64,000 nt of DNA, from positions 17,097,990-17,161,989 of the forward strand of contig CM037850.1 in NCBI GenBank assembly GCA_021234535.1, written 5' to 3'. The notes beneath the pieces are model-generated. The model searched no databases and was not told the origin of the DNA. It worked only from the letters and a program-made list of their open reading frames with translations. This DNA is from Stichopus chloronotus. Taxonomy: Eukaryota; Echinodermata; Holothuroidea; Aspidochirotida; Stichopodidae. Both the position numbers and the translations under genes were made by a program. Below are positions 9,512 to 20,127 of this stretch, piece by piece. Each line of letters opens with the position of its first letter. The first letter of the stretch is position 1.

Positions 9512-12500
9512 TTACACGTCTAAGGGGCGGGTAGACACCCCATCCTCATTGACTTTACGCTTAATGTACAAATACGACATTGCAGTTTTGTCTTGAATAT
9601 AAGTCTGCATTTGGTTATGCCACAACCTAAACCCCATGTTCCGCGCTTCCACCGAAGAACAGCTCCTAAGAACTTTCAAATAATTGTCTTTGGTTAATTG
9701 CGCGGATCGATTATTCACGCCTTTGCAACTCACTTTTTCTTTTTCCGAGCAGAAACAGAAATAGCATTTACTATTGAGAGCGACTATGCCATCTCCCTTC
9801 CACTCTAACTTAAACAAACCCGGGGTCCTCTTATCATATTGTTTGTGTTCGACGGTATCGGTACGGGGAAACCACAAGTGTTTTTCTAACTCAAAGGCCG
9901 TACGCATGTCTGGTTTGATGATTTCATCCAAAGATTCTCCAGAGATGGCTAAATACGCAGAATCAGTGTCCATTTCACAATACTCAAAGTCATCGGGGTT
10001 AACGAACTTGACCATAAAATCGTAATAAAATTCCAACATTCTAAGTTTGGCGTATTGATAAACAAAAAACCCAATCTGTAGGGGGAGATCCAAATCAATC
10101 ACTCGTTTATGGAAATCTATTTCGTACATGTCCGAAACTAGAGGTGTGAGGTGTTTAAAAAAGGGGTCATTTACCAGATTGAATACTTTATCTTCCGTGC
10201 AGACTTGCGCGTTTAGGTGACGCTCTTTGTTAGTGACTTTTTCCCATAAGCTGAATTACCGATCAATTTCATCGTGTCTGCGATGATACTTTTTGACGGA
10301 TCTTTATCCCCCTCCCGCCTAGCGTCGCTGACTTCGTCGCCAAAGTGTTTAAATACCGCTTTAGGGAGAAATTGCGCTACCTGGTAAATTCTGGTCTCTA
10401 CCAACCCATGTTCGAGGTACCATCGCACCAAGGGTGTAGCGAGTAACACCTTGGTGCCTCGCATGCTTCCTATCAGCGTACGTCGGGGTTGAGGCAGTGC
10501 ATTGTGTCTTCGCGCGTACTGACCCATATGGTCCCTGATGTCTTCTACCCCCACCTCTATATTTTTAAACACAGGAGGCATTTCCGCGAAGCGGGCTTTT
10601 AAATGATCCGGCACTGTAATGTCACACTCAACTACTCCAAAAATCTCACCCGTTCTGATGTGGTTAAGGACCACTTGTTCCCGCATCTCAATTTTTTCTT
10701 GACACGGGCAGGGAAATAAATTTTGTAAGAACTGTCTAATCTCGGGAAATTGGCGTTGGGCCCGTTGCCACTCGCACTCCCAGATTTCCACAAAATCAAA
10801 CCCCAGAGATTGAAGGTAGTTGGTGATTGCTTGCGTTTCTTCAAACAATTCGGCCAAAGGTTTTTTCCTTTTTTCATTGTGAGTTTTGCCTGCGTTAAGA
10901 ACGCAGGGGTGACCGTGCCAGTAACAACCTTGGAACTGAAATATGATGGGTTTACCACCCTCTCCACCGCTCGAACTAAAACCATCGACCGGTAATTGTC
11001 GACCACCTGGTCTAACTTCTTTCCCATTGAGCGCGTGCCTAATCGTAATGTCCCGTTTTTTAGCCTCCCACTCCAACCAACCTACCGCCGTCTTTTGTAA
11101 TTTGTGGGTAAACGCTTTCCGAAATCCCGTCTCCTCTTTACGTCGCAGAGCAATACCGGTTGGCATGTCCTGCATGACAGCCCAGAGATAGAGGGCGTTG
11201 GCGTCAAAACCTAAATTTTTTTTACACATTTTACCACCTCTTATTTTAGTTTCATTTCTTTCCTGATACCGATAAAAAAATGATGGATGGACCGCCCACG
11301 ATATTGTCTTTCAATAAATGGTACAAGTCTTTATCACTTTGGGGAAAGAGACAAAACCTATCATTTTTGGTATCCTTGAACAGATACCTCAGGGTTAAGC
11401 CTGGAACAGATATGCCTTGTTTAAACATGTCGATATCTTTAACACGATAAAAGACAAACATTTTTTCTAAGGCTTCTAGGAACGGAACAACGTCTTTATT
11501 ATTGTACCATACTAGGAAATCGTTGAAAGTTTGCATGTTTTGATCCTTCCACACTCGTTGACAGTATTCGTACTCTTCGTCGGTCAGATCGGTTCCTTTT
11601 AGTTTGTTGTGAAAAGATTCTTTGGACGGCAGGGAAGGTGCCTCTAAGTTTGACAGACTATCCATCCAATCGTATGGAAAAAAAACCTTTCTGCTCTTGA
11701 CATTTGTAAGCTTTCAAAAATTGATCGTAACTACACCCGGGAGCCAGGTAATTTTTGATGTCTAGAAATTTCAACCATTTAGTTGGTATGCATAAGTAGT
11801 CGTTACAGCGTTTGATAATTTGCCTGATGGCGGGTTGTCCGCTATCATCATCATTAATTTTCTCTAGACTTCTATACAGATGACCTTTCATGACATTGAT
11901 GTCATATTTACCCGAATTAAACCCTACGACGGGGATTTGTCTGCAATAATTTAGGACGGAACCTATCAGCGGATTCAAAACATTCTTTAGGTATTTGCGA
12001 TCGTCGCCGCTGACGTCATCGCCCGATTCACTTTGATCTGAAAGGTCGTCAAACGACCCGTAGTTTTCCATCAAATCTTTTAAACTCTCTAGAGCGATTG
12101 AAATGGGCCCACTTTCTGTCATATGTTCAAAAGCCACTTGACTGTTTTCGGTCATGTAGGTCACAAAATTATCGACTAGTTGGGGATCGCTACTTTCGGA
12201 AATGAAGCATTGAGGATGTTCGTATCCGGGGACATTCGAACAGACACTCATACTGAGCAATTTGTGTTGACCGATATAACTTAATTTCTCGCTTTTAGGG
12301 GGTATGACATCTTCTTTATCGAGGTATGTCTCGATATCGTAGGTTATTCTGTACGGGTAGAAACGATCTTGGGGGTCGACTACAATACCAACTGTTTCTA
12401 ACTTATCAAACACTGAAGGTGATAGTTCAAAAACACCTCCAGGGAATCGATGGTTGATGTGCATGTTACAACGAGGGATGTGTCTTTGCAATAGTCGATG

Positions 12501-13562
12501 TTGCTTTAACAGACGTCTTGACCGTGAGCAGCTAAAAGTACGAGCGTAGAAATCCATATTCTTATTGTAACTAAAATGACCTTCGTAGTAGTTGACATAC
12601 ATGCTATCCTGAAATCGACAAGGGGAACGACGAAGTAAATTGGCCTCCGTTTGGGAAGGGAGGATCTGATTTTCATTTTCACCTTGCGAAGCGCACGGTT
12701 TTAATTCGTACACGTAAATGTTACACTGAAAACACTTTTCTACAGCACCTTACTCTTGGAAGGAAATACCCTTAAACGTATTTACACGAGCGCTTCCACC
12801 TATACTAGTTTGATACCTTGCAAATAACGCTTTCGGCGTTTCTTCAGTATCTGAGGCGTTCGATGATTTCAGATGAGCCCGTAAACATCTAAATAAACAC
12901 AAATTATCTTTGAACAATCGATTTGTTTTAGAATGATGGGTCATAGCTAATACGTGAGTGTTTTTCTTAATATAGTCTGGTAGAATGGCGGGTGGTGCGC
13001 CGATCAAAGGGAACTTATCCATCTTATAGACGTAAACACTTACATTGGTTACATACTCCAGTACCCAAGCGGAATTCTCTCTCTCGCGTATTACCAGTTC
13101 AGCGACATCGTTAGTCTTAAAACGTTGTGCAAAATCGACAATGTCTTGACGTGTACCTATAACACAAGGACGTTCAAAGAGTCTATGGTTATTGTTAGAA
13201 GCGTGAAAATACCTCAATTCTCCAGTTACCCTGTGACGCAAGATAAACCCAAAAGACATGTTCAGTTTAAACTGAACTCGCTGATCCCTATAAACCCCCC
13301 ATAATAATTGAACTATCTTTTCCCCCACGAGTTGCTTTAACCTAAAATTATATACGTCTTGTACTCGGTTATGTCTGCGATGATGAGAACGAATAGCACC
13401 CCAGTTATTTTCGTAGACGTCACACATCATATCCCCCATCTCTCGGCGAACGTCTTCGGTCATAGTCCTGGGATCTTCTTGGAGAACGTTACCATCTGTT
13501 TCATCATCCTCCACCCCCTCCATGGTTAAAGGGAGAGGCTGAACACCGGTATCGACTTGCGA
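9512..13562 (-). pseudogene. Protein-primed DNA polymerase B, main exon, broken
   Basis: About 1,350 codons. From the N terminus: an OTU-like stretch (DNLCLFRCL), exonuclease motifs I (YDIETYLD), II (GFNSGKYDINV) and III (YNNKDVVPFLEA), then polymerase motifs A (FDANALYLWAVMQDMPTG), B (KLIGNSAYGK) and C (CEMDTDSAYLAISG) and a KxY-type SKCYF. This set is typical of protein-primed family B enzymes. The exon starts after an AG at 13563-13564 and joins in phase to the exon ending at 13675. Breaks: TAA at 12750-12752, one extra base in the A-run 11678-11685, one extra base in the A-run 11274-11280, and one missing base near 10240 just after motif B. The natural end at 9512 is intact. All catalytic motifs survive, so decay is recent or moderate. 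Confidence 0.92.
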
Positions 13563-13674
13563 CTAATAAACAAACCAGAAACAAAAAAAATTACTGTTGT
13601 CGGAATATCGTTGTTGCTAATGCCATAGCTTTACCAATATATGAACCTAGAAATAAAAAATGAAAGACACTCAC

Positions 13675-13949
13675 ATCTTCAGATTCACTGGAGTCATTAG
13701 AGGACAGACCTCTAGAGCGTCCAGTCTGTCCACTTGACGGAACATCCGAACCTTGGGCTGGGACTGGAACCCACGATTTGAACGCGTACCTCCCGCCTTG
13801 TCTCTTATATTTTTGAGGTGACTTTTCCTCTTGAAGCGCTTCCCACATTTGTCGCAAGAATGTACGCGAGCCATATGCACAGCCTTCGGGTGTTTTGCCA
13901 TAGTTTTGCGATCCGAAAATAACTTCTTACAACCGTATTCACACGGTAC
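13675..13949 (-). pseudogene. polB N-terminal exon: zinc fingers and acidic tail, frameshifted
   Basis: The exon is bounded by an acceptor AG at 13950-13951 and a donor GTGAGT starting at 13674. It begins VPCEYGCKKLF with a C-x3-C...H-x5-H finger, followed by a second finger start (CDKCGKRFKRKSHLKN) whose first His position is lost. A one-base loss in the run at 13810-13814 then shifts the frame; the correct frame continues to SSNDSSESED at the donor. Exon ends are both phase 0, matching the neighbouring exons. Zinc fingers before the exonuclease domain suggest DNA or terminus binding by the replication protein. Confidence 0.7.
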
Positions 13950-14040
13950 CTAAGAGCAAAATTGAAATAAACGAGTCATAAAAAAAGTCCTGTCAAAATG
14001 GTAAAGTCATGTCTACATTGTTTGACGTTTTCTCGCTCAC

Positions 14041-14203
14041 CCTTTTGCTTGGAACCGTTACGTCCACTTCTACCTCGGAGTGTTTTCTTTTACTGGTGTT
14101 ATTTTCGGGCGTAGAGGAGGGGGCTATGCTCTGTGGAAAATCGTTTTGGAGTTGTACGGTAGCGGAAGAAGCGGCACTGCTTTCACCCTGTTGACGGGCA
14201 GCC
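14041..14203 (-). CDS. polB N-terminal exon: Ser/Gln-rich with nuclear-import-like basic motif
   Basis: Acceptor TTTTTCTAG before 14203 and donor GTGAGC after 14041. The exon is 163 nt, starting by completing a codon split with the exon at 14493 and ending in phase 0. It encodes AARQQGESSAASSATVQL followed by SKRKHSEVEVDVTVPSKR, which looks like a bipartite nuclear localisation signal. The frame is open throughout. The phase agreement on both sides is the main support. Confidence 0.6.
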
Positions 14204-14492
14204 CTAGAAAAAGAGTAATGTTGAGAATGGTATAGTAAGAAGGAAGGAACGTACAACAATATCGCTGTAGGACCGCAGTATGTACACTTGCGCTAAGGCA
14301 TATCTATAATCGAACTTTAATGTCTGTGGAAGTATCTTCCCTATCGCAATAATAGTAAGACATACATCACCTACAAGATGAAACAAGCCAATGAAAGGAG
14401 ACTCGTAACCTTCTATACTAACATTACACTATGTAGGTAACCGAACTACACACGCACACTCACGCAGGGGAAAACAAATGAGGTTAACTCAC

Positions 14493-14575
14493 CATTTTGT
14501 CTGAAAAGCTTCTTGTTGCATCTTGGCTCTTTGTAACCTTTCGATTCTCTCCAGTGCAGCGTTCGCTTGTTCTTC
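14493..14575 (-). CDS. polB 5' exon: short coiled-coil segment
   Basis: Open frame ending at a perfect donor (GTGAGT) after 14493, in the phase needed by the next exon. It encodes EEQANAALERIERLQRAKMQ, a highly charged helix, then QEAFQTK. The upstream limit is uncertain: an in-frame stop lies just before about 14577 and the acceptor there is weak, and I could not place the initiating ATG. Confidence 0.45.
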
Positions 14576-15559
<984 letters not shown>

Positions 15560-15875
15560 CAAATTTTAAAATAAATAAATAAAAGAAATTTAAAAATTAT
15601 TAACAAAAAAAAAAAATATTGCGCCTCCTCAATTCCTTCAAGTTGGGTGTCTACCAAAAATCAATATCACATCAAAAGAGGCGCCTCGAAAAACGAGGCG
15701 GGAGTGAGCCAAGTGCGACTCGAAAACGAGTCGCTGGGTACTCCAAAACGAGGCGCTGGCGACTCCAAAACGAGGCCCTGGATATTCGAAAACGAGTCGC
15801 TGGATACTCGAAAACGAGGCGCTGGATACTCGAAAAAAAGTCAGGGGGGGGTGACACGGCACTTCCCCCACTACT
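15560..15875 (-). repeat. Right terminal inverted repeat
   Basis: About 316 bp, inverted match of 2555-2759, ending at 15875 with the complement of AGTAGTGGGGG. It is longer than the left copy because of four extra copies of a 22-bp unit. Confidence 0.9.
15721..15830 (-). repeat. 22-bp tandem array inside the right inverted repeat (5 units)
   Basis: Read on the minus strand, the units are variants of CGAGTATCCAGCGCCTCG plus TTTT, five in a row. The left inverted repeat has one. The open frames that cross it on both strands (repeating short Arg-rich peptides) are by-products of the array. Confidence 0.9.
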
Positions 15876-15881
15876 TTTAGG
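15876..15881. repeat. Right 6-bp target-site duplication (TTTAGG)
   Basis: Identical to 2549-2554, immediately outside the right inverted repeat. Confidence 0.9.
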
Positions 15882-16588
15882 GTAGCCATTCAACATGAGA
15901 ATATTACGTATGTGCATTTATTCACATAAAAATAACGGCTCGAATTAGGAATGGGTCCTGCAGCCAAAAAAGCTGTACGACAGGGGAAAAAATAATTATG
16001 TTAATTTACCTTACATTCATCCCAGTAGTGATAATATTGCTAAAAATCTGTAAATGTTTTCTAAAACACCTGTGGTTACGGGGTCTACTGTGGGGTGGTA
16101 TTTTCTCAGAAGGAGATGTCCTCTCTTTTTAATTTCAAAGATCAGTAAAGTTTCCATTATGCTAACAATATAATTTATAAAATTATTTGTCCTCACTGTA
16201 ATACTATTTACGTGGGAGATACAAGTAGAAGGCTCACAGACATTTTTAAATAACATCTCATGTTTTTTTTTTTTTTTTGGTAGTCAAAAGAGGGTTATCT
16301 ATCGAGATTGTAGACAGAACAGTCACTCTCTACCACAGTTCCTCTCCGATTGTAGTATTCTTGGCAACAAGTCTTATTTCTATCGACGAAAAATAAGGAA
16401 GGTCTAACAATCAAGGCAAGCGGATCATCCCTTAACAATATCGTTGAAGGCCATCCACTGGAGCTATTCTGAATGCATGCACTGTATTTCTTTTCAATTG
16501 TGCTTCTCTCTTTACTTTCATTCACATTGTTTGTTTGTTTTCACCTCGTTTTCATCTCGAATACCACTATATTTACCAACCACACTGT
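15882..16588. other. Spacer between Polinton and hAT element
   Basis: About 700 bp of A+T-rich sequence with a T-run at 16263-16278. No gene or known element seen. Confidence 0.5.
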
Positions 16589-16596
16589 ATTATGTA
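16589..16596. repeat. Left 8-bp hAT target-site duplication (ATTATGTA)
   Basis: Matches 17354-17361 exactly. Confidence 0.88.
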
Positions 16597-17353
16597 CAGT
16601 GGCCGCGCCAGAATGTCAGACTTGGGGGGCAAACTGAGGGCAGAGGGAAATGTTGGGGGGCAAAGATTTTCGCGCCCAGCGAGAAACCGAGCGCGAAGCG
16701 CGAGGCCTCGCGGGTGGGGTCCATGGGCAAAGCCCCGGTTGGGGTCCAGGGGGCGAAGGCCCCGGAAGCTCAGAGGTTTAAGCATATCTCTGGGTGGAAA
16801 ATTAAGTCCCAACAGAGGTATATTATTTATTTCTATATTATTCATTTTTTCGGTTGACCGTACTCCAAGGTTCCCAACTTTTTCTTAGGGGGTACTATTC
16901 CACATTTACGCGGTGCCACCGAGTACATACACACACCCACACACACACACACATAGGCTTCATACACTTCCATTCCATTCCTATATTTAGGAAAACAACG
17001 ACATTCCTATATTTAGGAAAACAACCACCTACCCGCCCTTCCCTTATGCTTGACGGTAAACATTCCAGAGAAAATTGGTCTGACCAGGCTGGCCTACTAT
17101 TGAAGTGGCTATCGGCATGATATAAAACTGGCAGCCTGTGTAACATAAATTAGTCATTTATCAATCATGGTTCCCCGGAAGCTGTTGTTATTCAGTCCAA
17201 TGCCAAAACATAGTTTTGTGATTAAATTAATTTTGGATGGGTACAATATCTGATTAGGAAGGGTGAGAGCAACTGGGGGGCAACTGGGGGCAAAGAAAAA
17301 ATCTGGGGGGCAAATGCCCCCTCATGCCCCCCTCCCCCGTAGCGCCGCCACTG
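16597..17353. mobile_element. Non-autonomous hAT-type DNA transposon (757 bp)
   Basis: The ends are inverted: it starts CAGTGGCCGCGCCA and ends with the complement of CAGTGGCGGCGCTA. The 8-bp sequence ATTATGTA occurs directly before 16597 and directly after 17353. An 8-bp duplication with CAGTGGCG-type ends is characteristic of hAT. The ends are G-rich (runs of GGGGGGCAAA), the left part contains short palindromes such as CGAGCGCGAAGCGCGAGG, and no transposase is present. Confidence 0.88.
16925..17031. repeat. CA microsatellite and 25-bp duplication inside the hAT element
   Basis: A CACACA run near 16929-16952 is followed by two direct copies of CATTCCTATATTTAGGAAAA (near 16975 and 17001). 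Confidence 0.8.
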
Positions 17354-17361
17354 ATTATGTA
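17354..17361. repeat. Right 8-bp hAT target-site duplication (ATTATGTA)
   Basis: Matches 16589-16596 exactly. Confidence 0.88.
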
Positions 17362-17369
17362 ATAAAATA

Positions 17370-18000
17370 GCTACAACCGTTGAACTTGACCTACGACGTC
17401 ACCTCTTAAGGACACAGTTCAGTTTATACTCGTACGTCAACCTACCAACGTGTAAGTTAATCTGACTTACCGTCTACGAGGAGATTGTGACACACATTTG
17501 TTGCACTTTTGCCGACTTGACTTTGACCTTGTCACGTCATTAAAATTTTCTTCTTTTTTTGCATGTTCTAATTTTGGTACGTGCCTATACACATAGACAA
17601 TATTAAAAACATTTTTCCGTCTTCACGATGGTGATCGTTGACCTATGACGTCATCGATCTGACAAACACTTTGCCACATACCCGGGTATCTACCTACCAA
17701 ATGGCATTTGCCTTGTGACATTTTGAGCTGGAGACGTATATATTTTTTTTTTTTAAGAAATATGTCACCTACTTTGCGTATAAGGTATTTAATACTTGTA
17801 GGACATTCACAAATAGAGAAAATGCTAAAAATGTATTCTTCTTTTACGTCGCCTGTGATTCTTGACCTTTCACCTATGACCTATGGCGTCATCGGTCATT
17901 ACACCCTATATCTATCCTACCTGCACCTACCCACCAAATGTGAAGTTGATTCGACTCACTGTCTAGGAAAAGAACGTGACACCCCTTTTTATACATCAAC
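17370..18000. repeat. Diverged tandem repeat, about 225-250 bp unit, three units
   Basis: Each unit opens with TTGACCTAYGACGTCAYC (near 17384, 17639 and 17875) and contains a CCTACCAA or CCACCAAATG block later. The conserved start is a CRE-like TGACGTCA core. No coding potential is apparent. Confidence 0.65.
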
Positions 18001-20073
18001 CCATATACATCTTCACACGACTTCAACAGCTCAACTCAATCGGAAATTGTCGATCCATGTCATTTGAATACCATGAGGTACCTTCATATAAGGATCAATG
18101 ACCTACCTAGTTTCCATTAAATACCACAAGGGGTGTAAGGTGAAGTACCATTTAAGTGTCATGGTATTCTTTGTCCCCTTCGTTCAGTCGACTAGTCTAT
18201 CATATAGGGGCCATATGTACTTTTTGTTGCTTTAAACGAATATTTCAGTTTAAAATGTTGTCAGCATCATTTTTCAACGTGGTGTATATTGTTTGACGTG
18301 CTTTATGTGAACTATTACCATTTTATGCAAGGTTGGTGATGTGTGTATCAACGTTGTATTAACGTCATTGGCATACATTGTACATATAACGTATATTTTG
18401 TAGAAAGAAAGCATGCGTGGTAAATTGACTTTTCAAGTGTTTAAGTTTACGAATAGGCCAATGTACGTACTTAAGTTCCACATAACTATACGTCAGTCTC
18501 AGGCAAAGCAGCAACGGTCTGCATTTTACGCAAGAGGTTTAGAATGTGTAAAATTTGTACTTCCAGTTTTTCCTTTACCCGTCAAACTACCGAATATACA
18601 AATTAAAAGAGTATTCTGAAGCTGCTATGACATTTCAACTGCTTGAAAAGCTCATTTACAGGCACGCAGTGAACGAGAGTTTCACACCGATCCTCCCACT
18701 AATAGAACATACCACAAGTAGGCCTACTAATTCCACAAATATTTTTTGAATGCTAATAAAAAACCTCTATACAAAATTATTTTTTCCGGTGAGGCAGATA
18801 ATTAATATCTATTCTAAGACTGAAAAGTCGGAGATCCAGGAAATTCATTGATTTTGTTTCATGCTCATTAGTATTTAGGCCTACGTTAATTTCTTTTAAA
18901 ACCAGTCCTATAAAAAACCCGTTCAATTTAGGTTAATTTGAGATTACAAAAAGCTTGAAGCCCCCACTTTTCCAGTGGGTGTCATCGCCCTCTGGCACAT
19001 TTACCGGCAGTGACGACGTCGTTGGGGCCCAGTCCATGTTACCAGCAACGGTTGGGGGGGGGGGGCGAAGAATGAAAGGACGCTTGCCTAGCTATCTTGG
19101 GGGTAATTGTATTCAAAAATTTCCTGGTACAGATTTCGGCCCAGCAAATGGTTGGCTCCGCTAAGTGTTACCTCAATTAGGGTAGCATGTAAGTGGTGAT
19201 GAATGTCAATGCCCCCACCACCCTCTCCACACGCAGGAAAGTTACCACGGCTTCATAGTATATGTAATAAGCAGCTATACTCGACAATATGTGGTGGTCC
19301 GCCAGGAGGAAAAGGTTTGTGGAAGTATACGTCTTGGTCAATACTCTATATGCTAGATCAAGTTCAGTAAAGTGTCTTGTGTACTCTTTGATTCTTTATA
19401 TACTAACAAGATCTGTTTTGCATGTTATTTTAAAACTACCTCACCATTCTTAGCTTGATCAAACCGAACATTAAGGTCAGTTTTGTAAATATCTAATAGA
19501 TGTGTAAATAACTACATTTTCTACATTTACTACAATGTGTTATAGCAAATGTATACGGTATAATGTCAAAATTTTGAAGGCATAAGCAGAAGAAAAAAGA
19601 AGAAAAACATTATTAATCACACCGTTGACATTTTAAATCAATTTTGATTTCATGAAATGATATTACCCGTTTTGCGAAGCAGACAATGTCTGTCAGTGAG
19701 AGAGATACCTAAATTCAACGTTTTAAATGGGGACCAGAATTTAGATAAACTAAAACGAAATTAGGTTTTACAATATTCACAAGTTGTCGTAATTACTACT
19801 TACACAAATGGTATCACGGTTAGAGAAATACTGAGTACTAGGTTCTAAGATCTAAGGTCTGAATATAATTACGTTGTTGTTTAATTTAAACCGCACTGAT
19901 CCACGTCAATATTTCACGATCCGGTCCTTCACAGGAAACATAGAAATTATACCTAAAAAACATCTTAAGGAGTACATTTTAGAAGGCTCTCATTGAACAA
20001 AGTGTTTGAACAATTTGAATTTCTTGGACTGACTTATATATTATGTTCGCTTGATAACTTTTTTATTTACCAG
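18001..20073. other. Intergenic or 5' intronic stretch
   Basis: No gene recognised. A GC-richer patch at 18955-19160 has a run of G at 19053-19064. If the coiled-coil gene begins upstream of 20074, this is intron. Confidence 0.4.
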
Positions 20074-20127
20074 AAAGAAGAAAAGGAAATCTCAGAGAAA
20101 CTGAAAGCGGAAATTAAAAGTTTAAAG
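20074..20127 (+). CDS. Coiled-coil mini-exon 1 (18 codons)
   Basis: Acceptor TTTACCAG, donor GTATGA; 54 nt, phase 0. Encodes KEEKEISEKLKAEIKSLK. It is the most upstream exon I can place in the array. Confidence 0.7.

Noticed and set aside
13993..14259. 88-codon frame as a separate small gene
   Set aside because: Its coding part is better explained as a polymerase exon (14203-14041) with matching acceptor, donor and phases; the ends of the open frame lie in introns.
15721..15830. CRISPR-like array of short repeats
   Set aside because: The 22-bp units are contiguous with no unique spacers, lie in a transposon terminus, and the DNA is eukaryotic.
15619..15917. Open frames encoding repeated short Arg-rich peptides on both strands
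   Set aside because: They are produced by the 22-bp tandem array in the right inverted repeat. 22 is not a multiple of 3, so the open frames on both strands are accidental.
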